Below are positions 1 to 8,939 of a stretch of 64,000 bases of DNA, one piece after another; position 1 is the first letter of the stretch, and the number at the start of each line of letters is the position of its first letter. This stretch comes from Methylobacterium sp. FF17. Its GTDB lineage: Bacteria; Pseudomonadota; Alphaproteobacteria; Rhizobiales; Beijerinckiaceae. A program made the translations under genes and the position numbers. Location: the NCBI RefSeq assembly GCF_025813715.1, contig NZ_CP107532.1:5118001-5182000 (forward strand). Reading direction: 5' to 3'. Below the pieces are notes generated by a model. It saw nothing but the letters and a program-made list of their open reading frames with translations, had not been told where the DNA came from and ran no database searches.

Positions 1-357
1 GGTGTGGGCGAGTTCGTCCACCAATGCCAGCGCCGGCCGGCGGGCGCGCAGCGCGTCGAGGTCCATCTCCGCCAGGACGGCACCGTGATACGGGACCTGG
101 CGTCGCCCCAGGATCTCGAAGCCCTCGAGGAGGGCCTCCGTCTCGGCCCGGCCATGCGTCTCGACCACCCCGACGACCACGTCGGTCCCGGCCTTGAGCC
201 GCGCACGCCCGACGGTCAGCATTTCGTAGGTCTTGCCGACGCCGGGCGCCGCCCCGAGGAAGATCTTGAGGCGGCCGCGATGGCCCTCTTCCCGGTGGGC
301 GGCAGTCAACAGCGCCTCGGGCGACGGACGGTCCGGATCGCGAGGGGGCGTCGACAT
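1..357 (-). CDS. kdpD: KdpD sensor kinase, N-terminal part (cut by window edge)
   Basis: This is the first 119 codons of the osmosensitive potassium sensor kinase, and the rest lies left of the window. The P-loop GAAPGVGKT at about residues 35-43 and the acidic motif VDELAHT at the cut end belong to the cytoplasmic KdpD domain that binds ATP and helps sense K+ limitation. The ATG at 357 follows kdpC by 24 bases, so the kinase is probably co-transcribed with the transporter it controls, as in many proteobacteria. The catalytic domain and kdpE cannot be seen. Identity is secure because of the motif pair and the operon position. Confidence 0.95.
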   Translation of the reverse strand, partial: MSTPPRDPDRPSPEALLTAAHREEGHRGRLKIFLGAAPGVGKTYEMLTVGRARLKAGTDVVVGVVETHGRAETEALLEGFEILGRRQVPYHGAVLAEMDLDALRARRPALALVDELAHT

Positions 358-381
358 GGTGTGGCCTGTCATCCGGCGGGC

Positions 382-987
382 TTACTGGGTTCCCAAGTCG
401 TCCAGGGCAAGGTTGAGGGCGAGCACGTTGACCCGGGGTTCGCCGAGGATACCAAGAAGACGGCCCTGGGTCCCGGCCTCCACGAGGGCGCGCACCCGAT
501 CCTCGGACAGGCTGCGCGCCCTGGCGACGCGGGGCACTTGGAACAGGGCAGCGTCCGGCGAGATGTCCGGGTCGAGGCCCGAGCCGCTCGCCGTGACGAG
601 GTCGACCGGGACGGGTTTGCCGGGGTTCTCGGCCTGGCGCGAGGCGAGGTCGGCCTTCACGCGCTCGGCCAGCGCGGCACTGGTCGGACCGAGGTTGGAG
701 CCCGAGGAGTTCGCTGCGTTGTAGGGCGCCGACACCGTCTTGGTGGCGTCCGCCGGGTCGACGGCGCTCGTGGCGGAGGGGCGGCCCTGGAAGTAGCGCT
801 CGCTGGTGAAGGATTGCCCGATCAGGCTGGAGCCGACGATCCTGCCGTCGCGCTCGATCAGGCTGCCGGCGGCCTTGGCGGGGAAGATGGCTCCGGCGAG
901 GCCGGTCATCGCGAGGGGGTAGGCAAGCCCGGTGAGCGCCGTCAGGGCGATCAGCAGGACGAGGGCGGGGCGAAGCTGGTTCAGCAT
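382..987 (-). CDS. kdpC: Potassium-transporting ATPase subunit KdpC
   Basis: The 201-aa KdpC subunit stabilises the KdpFABC complex and helps bind ATP at the pump. One N-terminal membrane helix (about residues 7-30) is followed by a periplasmic domain with the family signature segments [16 protein letters not shown] and SGSNLGPTS, and the conserved end region with [12 protein letters not shown]. The ATG at 987 gives the usual family length of about 190-200 residues. It lies 29 bases after kdpB and 24 bases before kdpD on the same strand. Confidence 0.97.
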   Translation of the reverse strand: MLNQLRPALVLLIALTALTGLAYPLAMTGLAGAIFPAKAAGSLIERDGRIVGSSLIGQSFTSERYFQGRPSATSAVDPADATKTVSAPYNAANSSGSNLGPTSAALAERVKADLASRQAENPGKPVPVDLVTASGSGLDPDISPDAALFQVPRVARARSLSEDRVRALVEAGTQGRLLGILGEPRVNVLALNLALDDLGTQ

Positions 988-1016
988 GGTGGATCTCGAG
1001 GTTGGGAAGGGACGGC

Positions 1017-3107
1017 TCAGACGAGGTGCAGGGCGGTGATGGCGAGATCGATGGCCTTGATGCCGATGAAGGGCACCAGGATGCCGCCGAGGCCGTAGAG
1101 AGCCAGGTTGCGCCGGAGGAGCGCGCCCGCCCCCACCGCCCGGTAGGAGACGCCGCGGAGCGCCAGCGGGATCAGCGCGACGATGATGAGCGCGTTGAAG
1201 ATGATTGCCGAGAGGATCGCGCTCTCGGGCGAGGCCAGCCGCATGATGTTGAGGGCCTGGAGCTGCGGGTAGAGCACCAGGAACATCGCCGGGATGATGG
1301 CGAAATACTTGGCGACATCGTTGGCGATCGAGAAGGTGGTCAGCGCTCCCCGGGTCATCAGGAGCTGCTTGCCGATGCCGACGATCTCGATGAGCTTGGT
1401 CGGATCGCTGTCGAGGTCGACCATGTTGCCGGCCTCGCGGGCCGCCACCGTGCCGGTGTTCATGGCGACACCGACATCGGCCTGGGCCAGCGCCGGGGCG
1501 TCGTTGGTGCCGTCGCCGCACATGGCGACGAGCTTGCCCTGCGCCTGCTCCTTGCGGATCAGCGCCAGCTTGTCCTCCGGCGTGGCTTGAGCGAGGAAAT
1601 CGTCGACGCCGGCTTCCGCCGCGATGGCGGCGGCGGTCATGGGATTGTCGCCGGTGATCATCACCGTGCGGATGCCCATTCGGCGGAGTTCCGCGAAGCG
1701 CTCGCGGATGCCGCCCTTCACGATGTCCTTCAGGGTGACGACGCCGAGGAGTTGCCCGTCGCGGGCGACCGCCAGGGGCGTCCCTCCGGCCTTGGCGACC
1801 TCCTCGGCGATGGCCTGGATCTCGCGCACGGTCTCGGAAGGAACACCGGGGCTGTAGGCCAAGGCCGTGCTGGCGCCGCGCGTGGCCATCGGCTGCGGGC
1901 TCACCGAGGCGACGATGGAATCCACCGCGCCCTTCCGGATCGAGGCGCCGTCGAGGTCGACGCCGCTCATCCGGGTCTGCGCCGTGAACGGCACGAAGGT
2001 GGCGTTCAAGCTTCCCATGTCGCGCGCCCGGATGCCGTACTTGTCCTTGGCCAGCACCACGATGGAGCGACCTTCCGGCGTCTCGTCGGCGAGCGACGCC
2101 AACTGGGCGGCGTCGGCGAGATCCTGCTCGGACACGCCGCGCACGGGACGGAACTCGGTGGCCTGCCGGTTGCCCAGCGTGATGGTGCCGGTCTTGTCGA
2201 GGAGGAGCGTGTCGACGTCGCCGGCCGCTTCCACGGCCCGGCCGGACATGGCCAGCACGTTGAAGCGCACGAGGCGATCCATGCCGGCGATGCCGATGGC
2301 GGACAGGAGCGCGCCGATGGTCGTCGGGATCAGGGTCACGAACAGGGCGACCAGCACGATCAGCGGGATCGTGCCACCGGCATAGGATGCGAAGCTCGGA
2401 ATGCTCGCCACCGCGAAGACGAAGATGATGGTGAGGCCGGCGAGCAGGATGTTGAGAGCGATCTCGTTAGGGGTCTTCTGCCGCGAAGCGCCCTCGACCA
2501 GGGCGATCATCCGATCGACGAAGGTGGAGCCGGCCGCGGCCGTGATGCGCACCCGGATCTCGTCGGAGAGCACCTGCGTGCCACCGGTGACCGCCGAGCG
2601 GTCGCCGCCGGACTCGCGGATGACGGGGGCGGATTCGCCGGTGATGGCGGCCTCGTTGACGGAGGCAACGCCGAGGATGACCTCGCCGTCCGAGGGGATG
2701 ATGTCGCCGGCCTCCACCAGCACCACGTCGCCGACCTTGAGGTCGTTGCCGGGTACCGTCTCGAACACCCGGCCAGGGCCTTTCAGGCGCTTGGCCATGG
2801 TCTCGGTGCGGGTGCGCCGCAGGCTGTCGGCCTGGGCCTTGCCGCGCCCTTCCGCGAGCGCCTCGGCGAAGTTGGCGAAGATCAGGGTAAACCACAGCCA
2901 GAGGATGATCTGGCCGGAAAAGGCGAGGTTGGCGCCGCCGGTGAGGACGTCGCGCGCGAACAGCACCGTGGTCAGCGCGGCCACCACCTCGACCACGAAC
3001 ATGACCGGGTTCCGGATCATGGCGCGCGGGTCGAGCTTCCTGACGGAGCCGAGGAGCGCCGGACCGACGAGGGCGGCGCTGAAGAGGGACGACGAGGGAC
3101 GGGACAT
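1017..3107 (-). CDS. kdpB: Potassium-transporting P-type ATPase KdpB
   Basis: This 696-aa catalytic subunit of the high-affinity K+ pump hydrolyses ATP to drive uptake through KdpA. The phosphorylated aspartate lies in DKTGT at about residue 304, the actuator-loop TGES is at about 156, and the hinge motif [10 protein letters not shown] lies in the C-terminal half. Hydrophobic segments near residues 33-50, 62-82, 215-235 and 245-275, with more at the C-terminus, fit the KdpB membrane topology. Length is close to the E. coli protein. It sits between kdpA and kdpC in normal kdp order, but separated from kdpA by about 270 bases containing another small ORF. Confidence 0.98.
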   Translation of the reverse strand: MSRPSSSLFSAALVGPALLGSVRKLDPRAMIRNPVMFVVEVVAALTTVLFARDVLTGGANLAFSGQIILWLWFTLIFANFAEALAEGRGKAQADSLRRTRTETMAKRLKGPGRVFETVPGNDLKVGDVVLVEAGDIIPSDGEVILGVASVNEAAITGESAPVIRESGGDRSAVTGGTQVLSDEIRVRITAAAGSTFVDRMIALVEGASRQKTPNEIALNILLAGLTIIFVFAVASIPSFASYAGGTIPLIVLVALFVTLIPTTIGALLSAIGIAGMDRLVRFNVLAMSGRAVEAAGDVDTLLLDKTGTITLGNRQATEFRPVRGVSEQDLADAAQLASLADETPEGRSIVVLAKDKYGIRARDMGSLNATFVPFTAQTRMSGVDLDGASIRKGAVDSIVASVSPQPMATRGASTALAYSPGVPSETVREIQAIAEEVAKAGGTPLAVARDGQLLGVVTLKDIVKGGIRERFAELRRMGIRTVMITGDNPMTAAAIAAEAGVDDFLAQATPEDKLALIRKEQAQGKLVAMCGDGTNDAPALAQADVGVAMNTGTVAAREAGNMVDLDSDPTKLIEIVGIGKQLLMTRGALTTFSIANDVAKYFAIIPAMFLVLYPQLQALNIMRLASPESAILSAIIFNALIIVALIPLALRGVSYRAVGAGALLRRNLALYGLGGILVPFIGIKAIDLAITALHLV

Positions 3108-3169
3108 GGTGTTGTGTCCGGGATGGGAGGTTCGGAACCGGGCGCGGGGCGCCCGGTCGGGATTTCGAT

Positions 3170-3379
3170 TCAGGGCGCGACGGCGCGACCGATCAGGGAG
3201 GCCGCGACCACCAGGGCGAGCCCACCGAGCAGCGTGACGCCGAGCAGTCCGAGGATCAGGTTGGAGAGCCGGACCGGCGCAGCGGCGGCCCGGGCGGAGG
3301 CGCGGTTCCTGCGCTGGGGCCGCCGGCGGATCATCAGGTGATGGCGCGGGATGCGTCGGGCCGGGAGGGCGCGCGGCAT
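3170..3379 (-). CDS. Small one-helix membrane protein between kdpA and kdpB
   Basis: The frame encodes 69 residues, starting one base after the kdpA stop. A very basic N-terminus ([13 protein letters not shown]) precedes a single strong hydrophobic helix of about 25 residues near the C-terminus ([18 protein letters not shown]). An internal Met at about residue 16 is another possible start and would still keep the helix. KdpA and KdpB are normally adjacent, so a coding insert here is unusual. No family is recognised. It may be a lineage-specific Kdp accessory peptide, or a non-coding spacer that happens to be open. Codon third positions are GC-rich like the neighbours. Confidence 0.45.
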   Translation of the reverse strand: MPRALPARRIPRHHLMIRRRPQRRNRASARAAAAPVRLSNLILGLLGVTLLGGLALVVAASLIGRAVAP

Positions 3380-3380
3380 C

Positions 3381-5096
3381 TCAGCCTCCCGTCGAAAAGG
3401 TCTGGCCGAGGCCGCCGGCGAGGTGCTCGACGATGGGTCCGAGCGCCAGCGCCGGGAAGAAGGTCAGGCCGCCGACGATGAGGATCACGCCCACCAGCAG
3501 CCCGACGAACAGGCCGCCATGCGTCGGGAACGTCCCGGCCGAGGCCGGCACGGTCTTCTTGGCGGCGAGCGAGCCCGCGATGGCGAGCGCCGGGACGATG
3601 ACGAAGAACCGCCCGAACAGCATGCCGAGGCCGAGCGTGGTGTTGTAGAAGGCGGTGTTGGCCGTGAGCCCGCCGAAGGCCGAGCCGTTGTTGGCGGCCG
3701 CCGAGGTGAAGGCGTAGAGGATCTCCGAGAACCCGTGCGGGCCGACATTGGCGGGTCCCGCGAGACCGGCCGCAATCACGGTGGCCAGGGCGGTGAAGCC
3801 CAGCATCATCAGCGGCAGGCAGAGGATGGCGAGCATCGCCATCTTGACCTCGCGCCCCTCGATCTTCTTCCCGAGGTATTCCGGCGTGCGCCCGACCATG
3901 AGGCCGGCGACGAAGATCGTCACGATGACGAAGACCAGGATGCCGTAGAGCCCCGCCCCGACCCCGCCGACGATGATCTCGCCGAGCTCCATGTTGATCA
4001 GCGGGATCATGCCGCCGAGCGCCGTGAAGCTATCGTGCATGGCGTTGACCGCGCCGCAGGAGGCTGCCGTGGTGATGGCCGCGAACAGGGCCGAGGCGAG
4101 AATCCCGAACCGGACCTCCTTGCCCTCCATGTTGCCGCCGGTCAGGCCGAGCCCGTTCAGGACGGGGCTGCCCGCGCTCTCGGCCCAGTAGACCACCGCC
4201 GTACCGGCCAGGAACAGCACGCCCATGGCGGCGAGGATCGCCCAGCCCTGGCGCTCGTCGCCGACCATCCGGCCGAAGACGTTGGTCATCGCGGCGCCGA
4301 TGGCGAAGATCGAGACCATCTGGACGAAGTTCGACAGGGCGGTCGGGTTCTCGAACGGGTGCGCGGCGTTGGCGTTGAAGAAACCGCCGCCGTTGGTGCC
4401 GAGCATCTTGATCGCGACCTGGCTCGCCACCGGCCCGACCGCGAGGGTCTGCCTGGCGCCCTCGAGGGTGGTCGCTTCGACGGCGCCGCCCAGCGTCTGG
4501 GGAATGCCCTGGGAGACCAGGAACAGGGTGTAGACGACGCAGAGCGGCAGCAGCACGTAGAGGGTCGTGCGGGTGAGATCGACCCAGAACGAGCCCACGG
4601 TCCTGGCCGAGGCGCGGCTGAACCCGCGCACCAGGGCGACGGCCAGCGCGATGCCGGTGGCGGCCGAGAGGAAGTTCTGATGGGTCAGCCCCAGCATCTG
4701 CGTGAGGTACGACATCGTCGTCTCGCCGCCGTAGGACTGCCAGTTGGTGTTGGTGAGGAAGCTCACCGCGGTGTTGAATGCGAGGTCCGGTGCCACGGCG
4801 GATTGTCCGTCCGGGTTGAACGGCAGCAGCGCCTGGACGCGCAGCAGCGCGTAGAGGGCCAGGAATCCGAGGGCGTGGAAGCTCAGCACGGCGAGCGCGT
4901 AGGCCAGCCAGTGCTGCTCCTGAGCGGCGTCGATGCCGGCCACGCGGTAGAGCCCGCGCTCGACGGGCGCGAGCACCGGCGACAGGACGGTGCGCTCTCC
5001 CGCGAAGACGCGAGTCATGTAGCCGCCCAGCGGACGGGCGAGCGCAAGGATGACCGCGCAGAACAGCGCGATCTGGAACCAGCCGTTGAGGGTCAT
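3381..5096 (-). CDS. kdpA: Potassium-transporting ATPase subunit KdpA
   Basis: The 571-aa K+-translocating subunit resembles the Trk/Ktr channel superfamily, with ten or so membrane helices throughout. Selectivity-loop segments are visible, including [16 protein letters not shown] and the [19 protein letters not shown] region that is nearly invariant in KdpA. The N-terminus [15 protein letters not shown] is also typical. It starts 13 bases after kdpF and is the first large gene of the operon. The length is slightly above the 557 residues of E. coli. Confidence 0.98.
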   Translation of the reverse strand: MTLNGWFQIALFCAVILALARPLGGYMTRVFAGERTVLSPVLAPVERGLYRVAGIDAAQEQHWLAYALAVLSFHALGFLALYALLRVQALLPFNPDGQSAVAPDLAFNTAVSFLTNTNWQSYGGETTMSYLTQMLGLTHQNFLSAATGIALAVALVRGFSRASARTVGSFWVDLTRTTLYVLLPLCVVYTLFLVSQGIPQTLGGAVEATTLEGARQTLAVGPVASQVAIKMLGTNGGGFFNANAAHPFENPTALSNFVQMVSIFAIGAAMTNVFGRMVGDERQGWAILAAMGVLFLAGTAVVYWAESAGSPVLNGLGLTGGNMEGKEVRFGILASALFAAITTAASCGAVNAMHDSFTALGGMIPLINMELGEIIVGGVGAGLYGILVFVIVTIFVAGLMVGRTPEYLGKKIEGREVKMAMLAILCLPLMMLGFTALATVIAAGLAGPANVGPHGFSEILYAFTSAAANNGSAFGGLTANTAFYNTTLGLGMLFGRFFVIVPALAIAGSLAAKKTVPASAGTFPTHGGLFVGLLVGVILIVGGLTFFPALALGPIVEHLAGGLGQTFSTGG

Positions 5097-5109
5097 GGGA
5101 GGTGTTCCT

Positions 5110-5199
5110 TCAGAACCGCTCGGGGCGGACGAGGGCGTAGGTGAGGTATCCGAGCAGCCCCAGGGTCACGAGGGCGCCGAGGGTGAGATCGAGGGTCAT
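5110..5199 (-). CDS. kdpF: KdpF small membrane subunit
   Basis: This 29-residue peptide, start ATG at 5199, is one hydrophobic helix ([18 protein letters not shown]) followed by RPERF. The Y-L-x-x-A-L-[VL]-x-P-E-x-F ending is the KdpF signature; KdpF is a lipid-like stabiliser of the KdpABC complex in the inner membrane. It lies 13 bases before kdpA, the standard position. Its size means most gene finders miss it. Confidence 0.93.
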   Translation of the reverse strand: MTLDLTLGALVTLGLLGYLTYALVRPERF

Positions 5200-5236
5200 G
5201 GCAAGGGTCCTGGCGAGGGTCTCTTGACGAGGCGGC

Positions 5237-5320
5237 TCAGAGGCGTTCGCAGAGGGCGGCGTAGCCGGCGGCCAGGCCGAAGAAGGCGAGGCCTGCGGCG
5301 ATGAAGGCGAGGTCGAGCAT
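5237..5320 (-). CDS. 27-aa membrane peptide heading the kdp operon
   Basis: A 27-codon ORF (ATG at 5320, TGA at 5237-5239) encodes a single hydrophobic helix, LAFIAAGLAFFGLAAGYAAL, ending in CERL. It lies 37 bases ahead of kdpF on the same strand. Short peptides of this design (one helix, then a [CD]-x-R-L tail) occur just upstream of kdpF in other bacteria and are usually unannotated; that comparison is from memory, not a search. It is probably the first gene of the kdp transcript and may be a structural partner of the complex. Confidence 0.6.
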   Translation of the reverse strand: MLDLAFIAAGLAFFGLAAGYAALCERL

Positions 5321-5445
5321 GGTGCGTCCGTTTCGGTTCGGCGGGCCGGTGGCATGACCGGTCGCGCTCGCCTTCCGATGTGGCCTGGAACCGCGTGAGG
5401 GTTCGAGAGGGACGCGAGGGCGATCTTATAAGGATCGCATGAGGA

Positions 5446-5772
5446 TCAGTCGGTCCCGGGCGTCCCGGGGCTGATCGCGCGGCTCGTCCGGCGCAGGCTG
5501 GCCTGGAGTTCCCGGCAGGCGCAGGGCGCGGGCAGGCGTCCCGCACCCGGGCACGAGGCGCGCCACCGACGACGCTCGACCCGGATGACTCCGGTGTCGT
5601 GATCCACGAAGCCCCCGAACGGGAGGCCGCAGGAACGGCAGTGGCCGCTGAGCCGCCGAAGGTCGGCGGCCGAATGCGTATCAGCCTCCTCCCGCGGCGT
5701 TCGCAGCATCGTGGACCGAAGGCCGGGAGCGGTCGCGTGACCCGCGATGCCGGCGCGCGATCCGATGCTCAA
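5446..5772 (-). CDS. Cysteine-rich small protein, possible zinc-binding
   Basis: The frame encodes up to 108 residues. The middle carries CRSCGLPFGG, and about 35 residues later CACRE, a CxxC...CxC arrangement that could form a metal site. The longest form starts at a TTG (5772) that overlaps the stop of the 46-aa gene upstream as TTGA, which would allow translational coupling. An ATG about 60 bases further in is the alternative. Third-position GC is high, as in real genes here. No family is recognised and the C-terminus is low-complexity, so coding status is uncertain. Confidence 0.4.
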   Translation of the reverse strand: MSIGSRAGIAGHATAPGLRSTMLRTPREEADTHSAADLRRLSGHCRSCGLPFGGFVDHDTGVIRVERRRWRASCPGAGRLPAPCACRELQASLRRTSRAISPGTPGTD

Positions 5773-5909
5773 GACCGTGGAAGCAGGTCGAGGAGGATTA
5801 CGGCGAGCAGCGCAAGGGACAAGGCCGACCAGACGCCCAGGACGGCGACCATGGTGGCGAAGACGCGGTCAGCCCCGCATTCGGTGGCGATATCCCGGAA
5901 AACACGCAT
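5769..5909 (-). CDS. 46-aa single-pass membrane protein
   Basis: The ATG at 5909 opens a 46-codon gene ending at TGA 5769-5771. A polar, charged N-terminal 18 residues (MRVFRDIATECGADRVFA) lead into one long membrane helix, VLGVWSALSLALLAVILLDL, and a short PRS tail. The composition is that of a genuine small membrane protein. Its stop codon overlaps the possible TTG start of the next gene. Function is unknown. It lies divergent from nothing and about 450 bases upstream of the kdp peptide. Confidence 0.5.
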   Translation of the reverse strand: MRVFRDIATECGADRVFATMVAVLGVWSALSLALLAVILLDLLPRS

Positions 5910-6224
5910 CGCTCCACTCCACCCGGGCGGAGGCCCGGTGGTGCGAGATCTCCCGCTTCGCCCATTAGGAAACCAGACGAAGGCACGGTTCGCCGTATGA
6001 GGGAACCATCAACGCGGCCATCGGATCTTCGACCGTCGTTGAATATGCCTGGAGTTCGACTTGGAGCGATCTCTCGCCTGAGGGCCATCGATGTCCGCTT
6101 GAATCAGGTACGGACGCGAAAGCAGCCTTTCCGTTCTCAGGCGACGATCCATGGTTGGTGGAGCGTGCACGGCCGTCTTCCGGGGAAGCCGCCATGCACG
6201 CCCCACGGATGCGATCCGTGCTGG
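5910..6224. other. Intergenic stretch, no supported gene
   Basis: About 315 bases separate the 46-aa gene from the exported protein at 6225. Reading frames crossing it on both strands have mixed codon use and no recognisable motif. No terminator or promoter stands out. Confidence 0.4.
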
Positions 6225-6845
6225 TCAGCGCCACTGCTGAGGCATCAGCGCGCGGGCCTGTTGCACCGCGTCCCGGCAGGATTGATCACCCTTGGCGTTG
6301 AGGTCGGTCGCGCGCTGCAGGGCCGTCTTGGCCTGGGAGACCTTGTCCTCGGGGGACAGGCTCGCGGACGCCGAGGCCTCGCCACCCTTCGCGGCTTCGG
6401 CGGCCGCGGTCGGCTTGTTCTCGGATTGCGCGCGGACATCGGCCGGTGAGGTGGCGATCCGCCCGCTGGCGACAGAATCCGCCTGGCCGACCCCGGCCGC
6501 AGCGGCCACGGGTCCGGAGACACCGCCCACCGTGCCCGGCGATCCGCCGGTCTCGCGGGAGGCGCCTCCCTGCTGCGAACGATCGGTCTCGGCGTTCCCG
6601 ACGGGCTTGGCGGCGCCCGAGGCCGTGCTCGCCGTCTGGTCGCTCGAACCCTCGTTCGGTCCTTTGCGCTGTCCGGTATCGGGCTGGGAGACGGGCGCTC
6701 CCAGCCCGACCTGGGTTCCGAGTTCGCGCTTGAGCTTGGCGATGTCGTCCGAGCAGGGGCCGCCCTCCTGCGCGGAGGCAACGGTGTGTACCAGACCCAG
6801 GGCGGAGATGGCGGCTGCGCCACACAGCATCTTCAAACGTGACAT
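6225..6845 (-). CDS. Exported low-complexity protein with C-terminal Cys/Arg helix motif
   Basis: This 206-aa protein starts with a clear signal peptide (MSRLKMLCGAAAISALG, cut probable after VASAQ). A short helical stretch (CSDDIAKLKRELG) is followed by about 120 residues rich in Ala, Gly, Ser, Gln and Pro. The C-terminus is a helix of the form A-x-L-N-A-K-G-D-Q-S-C-R-D-A-V-Q-Q-A-R, then LMPQ. The protein at 39112-39714 has the same design and a similar end (LQGCRAAAQTMRRAG...MP), so the two are probably paralogs of an unnamed periplasmic family. An EcfG-like promoter lies 28 bases upstream. Function is unknown. Confidence 0.75.
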   Translation of the reverse strand: MSRLKMLCGAAAISALGLVHTVASAQEGGPCSDDIAKLKRELGTQVGLGAPVSQPDTGQRKGPNEGSSDQTASTASGAAKPVGNAETDRSQQGGASRETGGSPGTVGGVSGPVAAAAGVGQADSVASGRIATSPADVRAQSENKPTAAAEAAKGGEASASASLSPEDKVSQAKTALQRATDLNAKGDQSCRDAVQQARALMPQQWR

Positions 6846-6872
6846 GTGCTTCCTTTGATCAATCTGATAACC

Positions 6873-6897
6873 AACGAAAACATCAGAATAAAGTTCA
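6873..6897 (-). promoter_or_regulatory. EcfG-like promoter (TGAAC-N16-CGTT)
   Basis: Read on the minus strand, TGAAC at 6897-6893 and CGTT at 6876-6873 are 16 bases apart. The general-stress sigma EcfG recognises GGAAC-N16/17-CGTT in alphaproteobacteria, so this is one mismatch from consensus. The -10 element is 28 bases from the ATG of the exported protein at 6845, a sensible leader length. The surrounding DNA is AT-rich for this genome. Confidence 0.45.
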
Positions 6898-7106
6898 TCT
6901 TCTTTCGGATAGATTTGTATTATCGCGTCAATATTCGGCGGATGCTTTGAATGTAACGGACGCTGCCTCCAGTTGGCACCGGATTCGCGGCTGTAGGGCG
7001 GATCGAAGCCAGCGTAGCCCCATCCGCGCCCCCCGGCGGGCGCGGATGCCGGCGATCCGGTCTGGAAACAGTCGCCGCGCCCGCCGCCGTTCAAGACGTC
7101 AGAGTC

Positions 7107-7334
7107 TCAATAGCCGTTGCCGCCGTGGTAGCCATCGTATCCGATGGCTGGTGCAAAGCCATGCGATACCGGTGACGGGCCACCCCAAGTATAGCTCTGG
7201 CCGACGGGATAGATCGCCCCTTCGCTGAGGGGATGGGATGTTGCGGCAAAGCTCGACCTTAACGCCTTTTGCGGCGATTGTTCAGGTTTGCCGCGTCTCC
7301 TGAATATCGAGAGGGCAGATGGTACGCGACGCAT
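7107..7334 (-). CDS. Small Gly/Tyr-tailed protein, possible stress gene
   Basis: The 75-aa frame starts at ATG 7334, chosen because GGAGG lies five bases upstream and an EcfG-like promoter ends about 30 bases upstream. The protein has a basic N-terminus (MRRVPSALSIFRRRGK), a middle with no recognised fold, and a Gly/Tyr/His-rich tail (YDGYHGGNGY). It is not similar to anything recognised. The longer TTG-initiated form would start inside the promoter and is less likely. The start site evidence makes it a credible gene despite its size. Confidence 0.5.
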   Translation of the reverse strand: MRRVPSALSIFRRRGKPEQSPQKALRSSFAATSHPLSEGAIYPVGQSYTWGGPSPVSHGFAPAIGYDGYHGGNGY

Positions 7335-7365
7335 GCACGCCTCCGGCTTGAGCTGGGAAGCCGAA

Positions 7366-7390
7366 AACAATTCTGCGTCTAGACCGTTCC
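7366..7390 (-). promoter_or_regulatory. EcfG-like promoter (GGAAC-N16-TGTT)
   Basis: On the minus strand GGAAC lies at 7390-7386 and TGTT at 7369-7366, 16 bases apart. This is a perfect -35 and a one-mismatch -10 for the alphaproteobacterial general-stress sigma factor. It points at the small gene starting at 7334. Confidence 0.45.
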
Positions 7391-7446
7391 TTCACTAACC
7401 CGTTATTCAGTCTAGATCCTCGACCCGGGTTCATGGCCGTCGCCTG

Positions 7447-7581
7447 CTAGGAACTTGCGAGCATGCTCGTCGACTGAAGGACGACGACGATGAGGGTGGC
7501 GAAGGCCGCGGCGGCCAGAACGTAGGTGATGGTCTTGTTGAACTTGGTCATGGCCCTGATCCCATTGGTCGTGCTTGTCAT
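7447..7581 (-). CDS. Small single-pass membrane protein
   Basis: A 44-aa peptide (ATG 7581), or 34 aa from the internal ATG at 7551. Either start keeps one hydrophobic helix, ITYVLAAAAFATLIVVVLQ, followed by STSMLASS. It is the smallest of a run of membrane-anchored or helical proteins transcribed in the same direction up to 12.3 kb. The family is not recognised. The helix and short polar flanks make a non-coding origin unlikely. Confidence 0.5.
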   Translation of the reverse strand: MTSTTNGIRAMTKFNKTITYVLAAAAFATLIVVVLQSTSMLASS

Positions 7582-7687
7582 ACCGCCCTGCCCTGCCGGC
7601 ATTCCGGTTCCGCGCCCTGTCGGGGGATCCGTGAGCGAGGGCGCGGAGGACCCACGCTGGCGGTTGCTCGCGTGGGTCGGCGTTGCC

Positions 7688-8836
7688 TCAGCGAGCCGGC
7701 TGGCCGCTCCCGGACGGGCTCGGTGACGCAGCGGGCGGAGCGGCGAGCTGCTGGCGGACCTCGGCGAGCGTCGCCTGTGCGGTGCTGAGGTCCTGTCGGG
7801 CCGAGGCCAGTCGCTCGTCGATGGCTGCAGCCTCCCTGTTGCGCGAGGCCAGCGTCTCGGTGAGCGTGGCCAACTCGGCTTGAGCTTCGGTTTGGCGCTT
7901 GCGCAGGGCGTCGAGGGCGGCGGTGCCCGCGTCGCGGTCGGCGGAAAGCGTCTGCAGCGCCTGCTCGGCCTGGCCGCGCTCGGAAACCACGCGGTCACGC
8001 TGCGCCTGGGCCTCGGCGAGTTCCTTGCGGATATTCGCCAGGGCGTCGCGTGCCTGCTGGGCGTCGCGCTGGGCGAGACCGATCTCGGAGGTCAGCTTGT
8101 CCCTGGTGGCGGTCAGGTCGGCGATGGCCCGATCGGTGTCCGTACGCTGCCGGGTGGCCTGCTCGGTCGCGGTCCGCGCGTCGGCCAGGTCTTTCTGGGC
8201 TGCGGCGGCGGCCTCGCGGGCGGTCTGCTGGCGCTCCTCCGCCTTGGCGAGATCGGCGGTCTTGCCGGTCGCCTCCTGGGTCATGGTCGCGAGGTCGGCG
8301 CGGAGCTTGGCTTCCTGCACGCGGGCGTCCTCGAGACGCCGTCCGACCTCGGCGAGGTCCTGCGTCCGGTCGACCGCGGCCTTCTCAGCGGTGGTGATGG
8401 CCTCGCGCAGCGGGGTCAGCTTCCCCTCGGCCTGCGTGACCTGCGACTGGAGCTCGGTCAGCGTCCGGGTCGCGGCCTCGGCCGTCGTCTTCGCCTCCGA
8501 CGCCTTGGCCTCGGCCGCCCGCTGCTCCTGGGTCAGGGTCGTGGTGCGAGCGCTCGCCTGCTCGGCGGCCTGACCCGCTTCGCGCTCCTGCTGCTGGGCG
8601 GTGGCGATCTTGGCCTGGAGCGCGGTCAGGGTGCCGGCGGTCGAGATCTGCCGCTCGAGGTCGGCGCGCAGCGCCACCTGCTGAGCCTGCAGATCCTCGA
8701 TACGGTGGTCCCGGGCGCTGCGCTGGCGCGCGCCGGCGATCGAGGCGACGATGAGCCAGACGAGCAGGACCACGGCCACGACCGCGAGGCTGAAGGGCAA
8801 GGGACGGCGCAGTTCGGAGCGATAGTCGATGGCCAT
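7688..8836 (-). CDS. Membrane-anchored coiled-coil protein
   Basis: This 382-aa protein has one N-terminal membrane helix (about residues 14-35, PFSLAVVAVVLLVWLIVASI) and then some 320 residues of Ala/Gln/Glu/Arg-rich heptad-like sequence without proline. This predicts a long coiled coil projecting from the inner membrane. The final 18 residues are Pro/Ser-rich. Such proteins often act as spacers or scaffolds in the envelope, but no defined family or enzymatic motif is seen. It could be compared to envelope-integrity proteins with a single anchor; that is only a structural analogy. Confidence 0.85.
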   Translation of the reverse strand: MAIDYRSELRRPLPFSLAVVAVVLLVWLIVASIAGARQRSARDHRIEDLQAQQVALRADLERQISTAGTLTALQAKIATAQQQEREAGQAAEQASARTTTLTQEQRAAEAKASEAKTTAEAATRTLTELQSQVTQAEGKLTPLREAITTAEKAAVDRTQDLAEVGRRLEDARVQEAKLRADLATMTQEATGKTADLAKAEERQQTAREAAAAAQKDLADARTATEQATRQRTDTDRAIADLTATRDKLTSEIGLAQRDAQQARDALANIRKELAEAQAQRDRVVSERGQAEQALQTLSADRDAGTAALDALRKRQTEAQAELATLTETLASRNREAAAIDERLASARQDLSTAQATLAEVRQQLAAPPAASPSPSGSGQPAR

Positions 8837-8939
8837 GGCGGTCTCGCGAGGTCGGGGGTGGTGGTGAATCGAACCCCGGCGCGGCGTCGCCCGGCGTCAT
8901 GTGCGGCCGGCGCCACGGGGCACCGGCCGTGTCGCGGCG

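Noticed and set aside
1002..3341. A 779-codon open frame on the plus strand opposite kdpB
   Set aside because: It is fully antisense to kdpB, has no motif and only reflects the high GC third positions of the real gene.
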